A DNA stretch of 64,000 nucleotides from Atherinomorus stipes (taxonomy: Eukaryota > Chordata > Actinopteri > Atheriniformes > Atherinidae). The stretch covers positions 1,364,001 through 1,428,000 of the forward strand of contig JALJCO010001098.1 in NCBI GenBank assembly GCA_023101725.1, given 5' to 3'. This document shows, one piece after another, positions 13,121 through 23,330 of this stretch; the first letter of the stretch is position 1; each line of letters starts with the position of its first letter. A program made the translations under genes and the position numbers. The notes under the pieces were generated by a model. The model did not search any database and was not told the origin of the DNA. It saw only the letters and a program-made list of their open reading frames with translations.

Positions 13121-16100
13121 CTAACACAGGGACAGTAAACCTGTTTGTAAAGGTGCTTTATTTAAAATCTCAAGTATTGCATTATTAATTAGAGGGGGAA
13201 ATGACTGTTTTTGATGCTGATGTTTTAAACTTATTGTAAAGAAGCAACATTATAAACGCCAACTTTTCTGCTGTGTCATAAAGATGTCGATCTGTTAACC
13301 TGATATTTCTGTTTCCCAGACGTTGCATAAGCCTTTATCACGCAGTGATGGTGTCTGCTTCCTCTTCTCACATACCCACGCTCGTTTGGCAGAAATGTGC
13401 AGACAGAAAGTCACTATCTGACCTGATTAATGTCTAAACATTCATCCACACCTCCAGAGATTAAATCTTTAAACTAAACTGCTGCATTGATCTTATTTTT
13501 AGAATTTCCGATGTCTAGCCCACAGGTAATCACATCATCTGCAGTCACAGTTAACTGAGATTAAATGTGCAATGTAGCATTAAATATATTTAATTTCCCT
13601 TCTCATGTGAGTCTTTGAGTTCAGCACTGCCCTACATGCAAAAGTGTCTTTGATTAAAAGTATAATTAATGCTCCTCTGGCATCTACACTTACAATTTTC
13701 AGACAAATGGCTTCCTTACAGTCGTGACAAACACACACTGAAACATTCTCAGAAGCTACATGCAGCTGCTTTGAGATTAATCTTGTGGCCATGAGGTTTA
13801 GAAATCAAAACAAGTTTCCATCCAGCTATGCGGTTTTCTGTCTGAATCACACACAGCGGTTCTGGGCCAAAGAGAAGGGAGGGAATCCACGTTGTGTTGC
13901 TTGTGAATGCGGCCCTGCAGCCACCTGTTGTGGGACTGTCTGTGCAGTTGTGTGTGCAACTGTGGAGAATTACAGCTGAATCGTACTGAGCCAGATCACA
14001 TGTGGTTTCATTTGAAGGTTGAGCATGTACCGTATTTTCTGGACTACAAGTCGCACCAGTCAAATAATGCGTCATGAAGAGGAAAAAAACATAAGTCACA
14101 CTGGATTATAAGTGGTGGTCATTTGCTGTAAAAAGCAGCAAAGTAGGGTGATTTTCGGATTTTTCACATCCTTTTTGTTGCTGCTAAAACTTTCCATATC
14201 ACTCCGGTTCCAAAGTTAATGCCTGTAAATGATCATAAACGTCATAATTAACAAGGATAATCATGGTTTTTGAGGATATGTTCCAGGCAGTACAGCCATA
14301 TGTTCAAAATGAACTCCTTTTGCTGAGATAAGGCTGTTTTGGGATCTTTACCCTTGGGGCAGAATATAGTTGTCACAAGCCTAGAGCGCCGTCATGTGAC
14401 ATTAGACGGTCATGTTTACTTCTTGGCTCATGTCAGTCAATATGAATTAACACTAAGAAATATGTTAAATTGTACGTATTTTGATATATAAACTGTACAA
14501 GCAACCAAACTATGAAAAAAATCCGCTTATAGTGTGGAAAAACAGATTTCATTTGAAATGACACTTTTACAAGTTGAAAACATGATTCTGTGACTAAATT
14601 TTTGCATCTTTTTCTTGTCTTTGCAGTAATTCATGAGTCCACGTCTTGTCTGTTCCACCTGCTGCTGTTGACTGAGCTGTTCGTTCATTCATCATCTCTA
14701 CCCGTCCACAGTTTCTCCATCTGTGGAACCTTTAGATCAATGATCCATCAGATTGATCATTTATTAAGCTCATCTAAAAAGCTGCATGACTTGGTAAGAT
14801 TTTTTTTATTTGCAACTTTCTTGATTTTTAATGATGAAATAACAAAGAAATGGAAAAGATTCTATCAAAATTTTGATAAAAGTCACTTTTTTTTTTTTAT
14901 AGATATAGGAGAGTAGATATAATCTGTCAGCTGCATGATCTCCTAATTCCCACCTTCCCCCTTTTGTCGTGTTTCCAGAGTGGTGATGTTCTGAAAAATG
15001 TTGCTACCGTGGGACACAGACTGGAAAGTCTTCCTAAACTACCGCACCAAGCTGCCATCAGCACACTGCAGGTAGCTTTTTGAAATACAGGAAATAATTA
15101 TAATTTTTCACATTTAGATAGATGCATAAATAGATGAGTAAAAATACATTTATTCAGTGGATCTGTGTTTTATGTCTTTGCAGGTTAACGAGTCTCTCTC
15201 TCAGCTTTACGTGTACTCGGAGTCCTTCAGATTTCACATCGACTGGCTGAAAGTTGCAAAGGAAAATGTCAGTTTGCCCTTTGAAGCAGTTGAGGGCGCC
15301 AGCAGTCACCTCAGGCACCTTTCCAAACACATCCAAATGTCTCTTGAACATGTGAGTGCACCAATTTTTTCAATTTTCAATCAGCAAAAATGGAATATGT
15401 ATAAGAAACCTTTTTGAAATGAAAATTGAGAGAATTTAAAAGCAAACAAACTGTTAAACATTTTTAGGACCTGAACATATAATAAATAGGACATCTCATA
15501 TCAAGTGGTGCTAAAAAAGTTTTAAACTTACACAAAGCTAAATAAAAATCATGGAAAAGTTTAAAAATGTCATCACCAGTGAATAGAAAATATATTAAAA
15601 AAAGACTACATAACATAAAAATGCACATATTATGGCTGCTTACCGTGTTAAAGCGCAAAAATTCACAGATAAATTGATTTTTAAGAAGAAGGATCATTTT
15701 TGGAATATTTAATAGGGATGCATGATATAATCTGCCCCCAGTTGGTATCGGTCATTGGCCTTAAAACTGAATATCTGACATCGGCTACCCCACTGATATT
15801 TAACCGATATTTCACTGATATTTAACTGTTATTTAACCAATCAGCCTGCTGTTTCTAAAGTCTGAAAAAAAACCAAAACTTCTTCAAAAACTTCTTTTTT
15901 ACAGACTTTAAAACTTCTGAAGACTAGGGGTGGGAAGAAGTATCGATACACTGAAATATCACCATATTTTCATATGCTGATATCATATTGACGTTTAAAA
16001 ACACGGCATCGATCGATCTTACTAGCGAAATCTGCAATATTTCATCATTCTGTTACCAAATCTCGCAAAATTCACGAAAATTTCTCGATATTTTCATATG

Positions 16101-16963
16101 CTGATATCATATTGACATTTGAAAATGCAGTATTGATCTGATTTACAAACCAAACCTTGTGAGAATTCACGAAATATCACGAGAGTTTTTAACATAATCA
16201 TGAAATCTCGCAAGATTTTGTAAGTGAAATAGATCCATACTGCATTTTTAAAAATCAAGTTGATATCGGCATATGAAAATATGGCAATATTTCGGTGTAT
16301 CGATATTTTTTCCCACCCTTATTTTTCAAAGTGTCGGAAACGAATAACAAAACTGCTATTTGCAATGACTGCTTATTTTTTTCAGCTTTAATATCGATAT
16401 TGGTTATCGGCCACATTAGTTTTACAATATTGGAATATGGCCAAAATTCCAATATCGTGCATCCCTAATATTTAATCTCAATTATAAATTAATTATGAAT
16501 TAAAATTCTTCTCATTTCTTCTGCCTGAAAAAGTAATGATGAAAATGGGTTAGCAACAAGAACAAACCAAGAACAGAACAGGGAGAAAAATATTTGCCAT
16601 TACAGGTAAAAATGCACATTTCAAGTGTTAAGATGAAATTAAATTAAATGAAATTACTGTACTAATCCCAGAAGGGAAATTCAATAATTAGGAAACTTAG
16701 GTTATATTATCTTTACAGTTGAGATTTTACCAGATTTTGACCAATAAGCAATCCTACAGTTAACTTAACTGTTGCTGTTCTCTCTGTTCCAGAACAATCA
16801 GGAGGTTCCTCAGCTGACGGCTCCTTCTCTTCCTGCCGTGTCCAACGCCTTCGATGCCATCAAATTCTCTGTAGAAATCTCAGAACGGTTAAAGGTCTTC
16901 TGTTACTTTTCAAAACCTGTGTTACGGTACTTAAAAATACAGTCACATTGCAAAAGACATTAA
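6037..16963 (+). CDS. il11: Interleukin-11 (teleost IL-11), five coding exons
   Basis: Secreted four-helix cytokine of the IL-6 family that signals through IL-11 receptor alpha and gp130. Coding exons: 6037-6043, 14627-14793, 14979-15071, 15184-15351 and 16793-16963, all with GT-AG introns and matching phase, giving 201 residues (human 199). Exon 1 codes only Met-Lys and one base, a layout close to mammalian IL11. Residues 1 to about 27 form a signal peptide with a LLLLTEL core. HRLESLPKL (71-79) matches human HNLDSLPTL; HIDWLK (107-112) matches HVQWLR. Potential N-glycosylation sites are N91 (NES) and N117 (NVS). Cysteines at 35, 182 and 198 are not shared with human IL-11, which has none in its mature form. 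The start is the first ATG after the TATA box, with A at -3. The sequence does not let me say whether this is the a or b teleost paralogue. Confidence 0.9.
10010..10472. promoter_or_regulatory. CRE/E2F-like block in il11 intron 1
   Basis: A full palindromic CRE, TGACGTCA, lies at 10260-10267 and TTCGCGGGAAA, E2F-like, at 10280-10290, inside a GC-richer patch with several CpGs. The block begins near CATTTAAAGGGATTAGAGGC and ends near GCCACTGGCACTTTAATG, a weak inverted-repeat relation, so it could instead be a degraded short transposon. Either reading is inference. Confidence 0.35.
13093..13120. repeat. Poly-A tract
   Basis: A run of nearly thirty A in il11 intron 1. It may be the tail of an old retroposon, but no body is recognisable beside it. 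Confidence 0.7.
14028..14537. mobile_element. TACCGTATTTTC-type inverted-repeat transposon
   Basis: The left end reads TACCGTATTTTCTGGACTAC followed by AAGTCGCAC, and the right end has the degraded inverse (CTTATAGTGTGGA). A second, better preserved copy lies at 61819-62345, and the two share internal text such as TTCAAAATGAACTCCTTTTG and its inverse. It is a non-autonomous fish DNA transposon with no coding capacity. The right boundary is approximate. Confidence 0.7.
15713..16467. mobile_element. hAT-like non-autonomous element, composite (A with B inside)
   Basis: Terminal inverted repeats TAGGGATGCATGATAT and AATATCGTGCATCCCTA are flanked on both sides by the identical 8-bp target duplication ATATTTAA, diagnostic of a hAT insertion. 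Inside, at 15925-16321, lies a second palindromic unit with ends TAGGGGTGGGAAG and TTTTCCCACCCTTA and inner arms TATCGATACACTGAAATATC/GATATTTC-GTGTATCGATA. The interior is built from imperfect inverted copies of TCGCGAGATTTCGT-like text and has no coding frame. It sits in il11 intron 4. The perfect duplication suggests a fairly young insertion. Confidence 0.9.
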
Positions 16964-18855
16964 GGCTCCAGAGTGATCCTTCGGGATGTAAACGGCTCTT
17001 TATGTCTTATTGCAAAACCACTGTTGACTTTTGAGCAATATTTTTCATGGTATACTATCTTGAGATATCAGAGATGGCTAGTCTCCAGTTTTAATCGAGG
17101 CTAAACAGTGTAATAGCAAACTGAATGTTTGTATTCTTACTGGTATACTGTAGATATCCCAGTTTCCAAGGGGTTACAAAAATGTATTAATTGTGTAAAA
17201 TATTTATTGACTTATTTATTTCAAGAAAAACCTACTACAACATCACAGTTTACCTTTGCGGAGATATTTTTCTTTTCATTTGACTGTTGTTTCCCCGCAG
17301 AAATCCTCACAGTTGTTGTTTTAAAAACTTTCTCTTCAGTTTTGTGCAGAAATTCACAATGACGGCACAAAAACGCAACAACCAGTAATCCTCTGACTTT
17401 TTCTTTTAACTCTTTCATTGTATCAAAGTTTCAGTTAGTCTATTAATCTAGTTTATGAACAAATAGTCTACCTGAAAATTGTCATTCCCTCAGTGACAAA
17501 ACTTTGAGTTTATTGCTAATTAACTACTTAGCATGCTAACATGCTAGTGTAAAATAGCTAACATGACCTGTTTTGTACAGAGCTTGGCAATATGACATTC
17601 CAAAGTGTCGCTTAAGCATTTTTATAGTTTGTTATTCGTTAATTTGAAGTACTGGCACTGTTTTCCACCAGCATTTTAGAGGAAAGTTATCATTTTCAAA
17701 GCAACATGTTAGCAAAACCAGCATTAGCTTGCAGTGATGCTTCTGAGTGTTTTCTTTGTGGCACTTACTGGCATGTAAGGTGGTCAAAAATATCTGTGGA
17801 GATAAGCTCTCTGAGTTTTAGATCCTTTTGTTTGTATTTTATAAGGAGTCACAGTTAACAGTGTTAATGTTTTCAATGTAATTCCCTCCTACCATCCAGT
17901 GGGAGTTTATCTTTGTAAGAACTTATCTTAAACTGATTTTGCAGCCAAGTTTCATAAGCAAAAAAAAAAAAAAAAAGTGTAAAGTCAGGTCACACACATT
18001 ATTGCAAAGCATTTTCCATGTTTTTTAATTTTTTGTTTTAGTACTATGAAATGGCAAAGGAAAATATTACAATGTGCCTTAATGACTAGAAAAAGTATCC
18101 AGAAAGTGGCGTGATATTTATACAGGTAGCCGTAAGATCGTGTTAGACGTTTTTGAATGTTGTCAGATTGGGCCAGTGTTGAGAAAGAAGCTATATTTGC
18201 TGGATTATGCTGTGATGTCAGTTGCCAAGCTCTATTCTCTATTCTAATCTAAAGCTCCACTGGAGAGCAAGTACACAGCCTCTCAAAGCTACTAGCATAA
18301 GTTTCAGTTTTGTTTACACATCGTAGTTCTGATCTGATGCACTTGATATGTTTTGGGGATGGTTTGGTGCGCTGTTTACAGATTTCTCTTTCAGCTGGTT
18401 GTCGTATGGACTTTTATTTAAAAAAAAATCAGAATGTAATGTTGTTTTGTATGCCACATTTTACATGTAGCCTTTTGAAATGTATTAATGCACTGTGCTG
18501 AGGTGCTGTCACCTGTTATCATCTCCCCATGAGACTGTTTACACTCATAGTGCCTGCAGTGTTGGTCGGCTCGATGAGCTGAATGTCAAGACATTTAGGA
18601 ACAATTATTTTTTATCATGTTTTTTTTTTTTCTATTTAGGATGCTATTTATGAGCTTTTTGTATTATGTATTTAAACATGTTTAGTTTAAGATGCTGGCA
18701 TCTGATTTTTATATGCATATTGTGATATTTAATAATATTAATATTAATGTAATGTCATAGTGTCTTCTACAGTATTATTTATGCATTTTGTATGTCTTTT
18801 TTTAAGTATGTTCTACATTTTTGAAGTTGTTAATAAAATTTTAGTTTGAACCAGA
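16964..18855 (+). other. il11 3' UTR, AU-rich, with poly(A) signal
   Basis: After the stop codon no splice acceptor or new exon is visible, and an AATAAA signal stands at 18832-18837. The 1.9-kb region holds many ATTTA pentamers, for example a cluster TATTTATTGACTTATTTATTT near 17200 and more at 18630-18780. Such AU-rich elements are known to destabilise cytokine mRNAs, including those of the IL-6 family. The exact 3' end is inferred from the signal. Confidence 0.6.
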
Positions 18856-18944
18856 TGTGACTGCTTCATGTGATCTTATTTTTACTTCTTCAATATTCAA
18901 TCAATAATTTCTGGTCAGCTGGAGCCAAGAGAGGCCATGTTTGG

Positions 18945-18969
18945 TAAAAAAAAAAAAAAAAAAAAAAAA
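18945..18969. repeat. Poly-A tract
   Basis: A run of about 25 A about 100 bp past the il11 poly(A) signal. It looks like a simple tract, with no retroposon body that I can recognise. Confidence 0.6.
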
Positions 18970-20130
18970 CAAACAAAGATAAAGCTTGTATTACCTGTTT
19001 AGGCATAAAACTCTTAAGTCATGAGAATGAATACATTTTTTATCATTATCTCGAGATAATGTCATTTTTGTGTTTTATTGTTGAACTTACAGAGCTCATA
19101 TAATGAAAGTAAATATGTTTTATTGGTTGGCTTTAGATTTTTTATTTTATTTTATTTTTTTTTATTTTATTACTAGAAACAAGACAAGTTAACTTTTTAA
19201 CTTAGTTCCCCAAATTGGGGGATGCTTAGAATTGTTGGTAAAGCTGTCCCACAACGGCCAATTTCCAGATCTTGTCTAATTTTGTTCTGGTTCACTTTAT
19301 CCAAAGTGACCTTTACAGATAATGTTATATTGCATGGTTTGATAGAAGTTAACAACTACAGCTTCATCATTACAAAGCGATACTTACTGAATACTCATCC
19401 CCAAAGATTTTTTTTCATTTATTTATTTATTATTTAGGCAAGTTTGAAACCTTCTCATTTGTACCGTGTGCCTTCTTTCCCAGTAACACAAATACCGACA
19501 CTGACACATCTTAAAATATCTGTTCCCTTTACACTGACAATGAGCTGCACGGTGGCGTGGTGGTAAGAAGGTTGCTACAGATGCGGGCATGAAAAAGTTC
19601 TCCTTTCTGCCGACTGCCAGCCACTTACCAGCCACTGGTCTGCTAATTCAATCGCACAGAGAAACACCTGTGTGCCCAGGGGAAATGATTTCAGAGCATA
19701 AATGAATGCCTGGAACAAGGATGTTTCCACATGCCAAGTTTGGACACCGTGCATGATGAAGTATTCGCGGGACAAACCGTTCAGCCAGTGATAGTGCAGT
19801 AATAGTGCACTATTACTGATAATTCAGCTAGTTGGTCCCAGTAATGTCACAGTGGATTTCTTTGCTGGATCAGCCATGGTCATGTTTCGATGCTCCTGGC
19901 TGGAACACAAAGTTGTGAGGTGGGGATTCTCAGCTTCAGGACCCTGCATGGCAACAACAGGCTCAGGAATGTGGAAGATATAATTTAGTGTGCAAAAGAA
20001 AACTTATCAGAAGCACAGAGATTTGAGGTGGGAAACTGATGTAGATTTGCTTAAAGTCCTTGAATGACATGTTTCTGATTATGATATAGTGCTTGATTAC
20101 AAAAGATAGCAAGATATCTTGTTCTTTAAT

Positions 20131-20548
20131 TAGGGATGCACAATATAATTTGCCCCCTATCTGTATCGGCCTATATTGGCCTTAAAACTGAGTATCGGAC
20201 ATCGGCCACCCTACTGATATTTAACCAATGTTTAACCAGTCAGCCCGATGTTTCTAAAGTAAAAAAAAAAAACAACAACAAAAAAACCCCTTCTTCTTCA
20301 AAAACTTCTTTTTACAGACTTTAAAACTTCTAAAGACACAGGGTGGAAAAAAATATTGATACACTGAAATATTGCAATATTTTCATATGCTACTACCATA
20401 TTGACACGCAAAAACGCGGTACTGATCTATTTTACCAAGAAATCTCACAATTTTGCATCGTTCTGTTACGAAATCTCATGAAAATTCACAAAATATTGCG
20501 AGTTTTTGTAACAGAATGATGAAATCTTGTAAGATTTTGTAAGTAAAA
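20131..20548. mobile_element. Truncated copy of the composite hAT-like element
   Basis: Starts TAGGGATGCACAATATAATT and runs through GGCCTTAAAACTGAGTATCGG and the inner unit (GGGTGGAAAAAAATATTGATA) exactly as the 15713-16467 copy does, then stops in the middle of the inner unit. The right half is missing. The junction between outer and inner unit falls at the same point as in the first copy. Confidence 0.8.
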
Positions 20549-20846
20549 ACAAAGTTTTGAGAAGGATCTATGGAGTAGGCAGACTGTTGCCCATTTTTGT
20601 GGGATTTGTAGCTATTGAGGAACAATAAAGTGGAGATGCTACTGTTTAATGGCATACTTAGTGTCCCGTATCAACTATTTACACTGATCATTTTTAGGTA
20701 AATCCACTAAACTCAGATCCATCATTATATATCATCACAAAATTAAAATTAAAATCAGTTAAATAAAAATGATCCATGTTATATTCATACTATATCCATA
20801 AATTCCCACTGATAACTAAAACATGGCTATGTCTCAGTTATTTCGG

Positions 20847-20864
20847 CCCCCCCCCCCCCCCCCA
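20847..20864. repeat. Poly-C tract
   Basis: A run of about 17 C followed by CCACCACCA. Simple sequence with no other feature. Confidence 0.8.
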
Positions 20865-21681
20865 CCACCACATATTACTGATGTTTGGTCACAGTTTAGT
20901 AACGCATGGTCACTCATTGATATGTTTCCTGGTGATAAACAGAGACGGTCCCAGTCTAAACTTAATAAAACTGCCAAATTTGCTGGTAATTTATGAGGAA
21001 ATAACATCCATTATGCTTAAATGTTACTGTAAAGGTCCACATCCACTTGATGAAATGCAAACACATGTAATCCATGCAGAGCTAAGAGACACAAGCAGGA
21101 TGCAAAGACCGCTGTTCAGATATGAACTGAAGTAACACGGAGTGACTTGCATAATGTCTGCGTGTTGACATGCAGCCTCAGACAGATGATCTCACACACA
21201 GACAGATTTTATTCGAACGAATGCGGGCCTCTGGGGAAAGATGTGTACAGTATGTGTGGACTGTGGTCACTGGTGGCAGCTGAGAGTGGAATCTGCAAAC
21301 CGCACTGGATCTGGGTGTGAGAGGAAAATCCTCACTGGTTGTTGAGTGAAAGAAGGATGGTGAGAATGATGAGGATTAATTTGCTGACTGGAAGATCAAC
21401 AGCTTAAAACAGATTACATAAGTGACACCATGACATTTTAAAAGCTTCCATTCAAGAGCAACCAGAATGATAAAAGACTGATTAAAATGTGTGCTTCAAA
21501 ATTAAATTTCCATCATTTACCAGTGCTAGTTGGCTGTAGTTCTTCCTGTTGCAAATGTTTACCTCAGGTTACTGGTGCCTATTCTACTATAAATAAAGTA
21601 AACACTAAAAAAGATGATGAAAAAAAAAGAGATATAATGCTTCAAATGAGTTACTATTTATGATTTTGGTTGCATGCTAAA

Positions 21682-21970
21682 TGTGACGGCCGCCTAGTTT
21701 CTAACCACCACCGTCTCATTTTTCCTTCCATACATGCAAATCCTGCGTCACCCCTCCCGTCTGATTGGCCGGCACCACATCAGCATCTCTTCCCTTCTGA
21801 CTACTAACAGCTGATCATTCACACCTGGAGCTGCAACAGGCAGCAATAAAAGGGCCCACAGATCATCAGTATTGGGCAACTGTTTGGCCTGGGAACAGTT
21901 TGCCCTTAGTTTGTTATGTTTTTGGTGATTTTAGTTCGGTTGTGTTAATTTGTTGGGGTTTTTTTGTAGT
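21682..21970 (+). mobile_element. Possible LTR remnant
   Basis: Begins TGTGACGGCCGCC, then has a promoter-like stretch with AATAAAAGGGCCCACAG (TATA-like) and a T/G-rich run downstream, a layout reminiscent of fish LTR-retrotransposon LTRs. No primer-binding site, internal region or partner LTR is seen. A following segment (about 21978-22085, GATGGCCAAATGAAGC to CTAGTGACATC) resembles a separate short DNA element. Low confidence. Confidence 0.3.
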
Positions 21971-22273
21971 TTTTGCTAGCGATGGCCAAATGAAGCTTCC
22001 TGAAGCAATGGGGCTTTCCAGCCAATTGGTTCGGGGAAAAGGTTCAGAGCTCAGGGTTTTATTCATATTCCTCTCTAGTGACATCAAGTGTCCAAATGGG
22101 TCCATAGCAGCCCGAACAACTCTGCACTCAAACCATCTCTATGACCAAGAAATAAAGGATTTATCTAATAAATTATCAGCATCCAACACATACTATGTGC
22201 GTTAATCGCGCCTTTAAGTATTTGACTTATAATAGGTATAGTTTGAAAATAAAATGTTGCAAGATAAGAAGAA

Positions 22274-22345
22274 AATTGCAGGTAGGATTTGAACCACAGA
22301 CTCCCAAGTAACAGGCAGGTATGTTAACCACTGTGCTATGGAAAC
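22274..22345 (-). repeat. tRNA-like element (SINE head or tRNA pseudogene)
   Basis: On the minus strand it reads GTTTCCATAGCACAGTGGTT (A-box-like) and TGTGGTTCAAATCC (B box), with about the tRNA spacing. The acceptor ends do not pair and the anticodon arm is poor, so it is not a working tRNA. The T-arm side resembles the element at 54579-54649 (CTTGGGAGTCTG against CCTGGGAGTCTG), which suggests one tRNA-derived family. Confidence 0.6.
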
Positions 22346-22939
22346 ACTAGGAGATAAGAGCGCATGATCTATCTCAATGAAAACGATGGCATTCCAGTAT
22401 GTCATATAATTTTAATTTAATATGCATGAACTGTTGTGATAGTGATAATTATGTGTTTAGTGCTTATGGAACTCCACAGAGGTGACATGGAGCTGAAATC
22501 TGTTTTGAGGAAGAGGAGATTCTTCAGTGTTCAGGTTGGCAACTTTTATTGGTACAGATAATCTTCAAATAATCCCCGTCATGAGCAGGTGATGCAGGGG
22601 AAAATAAATCAGTGGGAAAGCTGATAATGCTGATTTCTGTGGCCGGTATGTCAGAGGATCTTTCTCTTTTCTCTTCTTTCAGCTCGGATAAATATCTGTT
22701 TTTTTTTTCCTCCACTGCGTCACAGTTTTCTTTCAGTAGTACATTAACTTCATCGGCAAGAGCCGACCTGAAGGAATGAGTTCAAGTGGCTGCCTGGGGC
22801 CCCCACATCACCAGGGGGCCCCAAAAATGCTTGAAATGTCCAGTTATCTTCATCAAAAACACATTTAAAAACAATCATTGAATAATATAACTAAAAATGA
22901 CTGTCAGCTATGTTTTTTTTGTCTAAACGTTTTCACCTG

Positions 22940-23330
22940 TCTAATTTTCTCTGTTTACTCCCCAGTGATTGGTGGCTGAAGCTCCCTTGGGAGCTTAAAA
23001 AGCCAGGAGGTGGCAGTATTCCGGTGGAGGCCTCCACCTGCTGTGTTTTGCTTTGGTTTGCGTTGGGAGTCTCCGGTAGTCCAGTTTTCAGGCTTTTACT
23101 TTTGGTATCCTTTTTGTTTTTGGGGGCCGCCCAGATGGGTCTGAGGTCTATTCCCTCTTTTGTTCATTTTTGGCTGGGGCTCCCTTCCCTTTATTTTTCT
23201 TTGGTTAATTAATTTTTTACCCATCGCTGCTTGGTGGTAGTCTCTCATTTATCTTATGGTTCCTTATTTTGAGCCAGTTTCCATTTAGGGACCGTAACAT
23301 ATTTGGGGGCTCGTCCGGGATCTTGTTTCG
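22940..23330 (+). mobile_element. LTR remnant with tRNA-Pro primer-binding site
   Basis: A T/G-rich LTR-like stretch ends in GTAACA at 23294-23299; four bases later TGGGGGCTCGTCCGGGAT (23304-23321) matches the 18-nt tRNA-Pro primer-binding site used by murine-leukaemia-type gammaretroviruses and some fish LTR elements. A TTAAAAA box near 22997 could be the promoter. The region downstream shows no gag or pol frame, and no matching 3' LTR is seen, so this is a remnant with no coding capacity. The left boundary is uncertain. Confidence 0.65.

Larger units (their letters stand above)
6044..14626 (+). other. il11 intron 1, 8.6 kb
   Basis: The donor GTAAGT follows ATGAAAA; the acceptor is the TTTGCAG before 14627. 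The intron contains no recognisable exon. It holds a CRE/E2F-like GC-richer block near 10000-10470, poly-A and dinucleotide tracts, and one TACCGTATTTTC-type transposon from 14028. A first intron this long separates the tiny first coding exon from the rest and may carry regulatory elements. An antisense frame of about 590 bases at 8399-8992 looks like chance. Confidence 0.7.

Noticed and set aside
13749..14099. 116-codon minus-strand frame
   Set aside because: It overlaps the end of a transposon, has no recognisable domain and lies in an intron.
14590..14626. Alternative il11 start giving a longer hydrophobic N-terminus
   Set aside because: This stretch contains the polypyrimidine tract and acceptor of exon 2; using ATG at 6037 restores a normal signal peptide and the known short first exon.
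22274..22345. Functional tRNA gene
   Set aside because: Acceptor-stem halves do not pair and the anticodon stem is poor.
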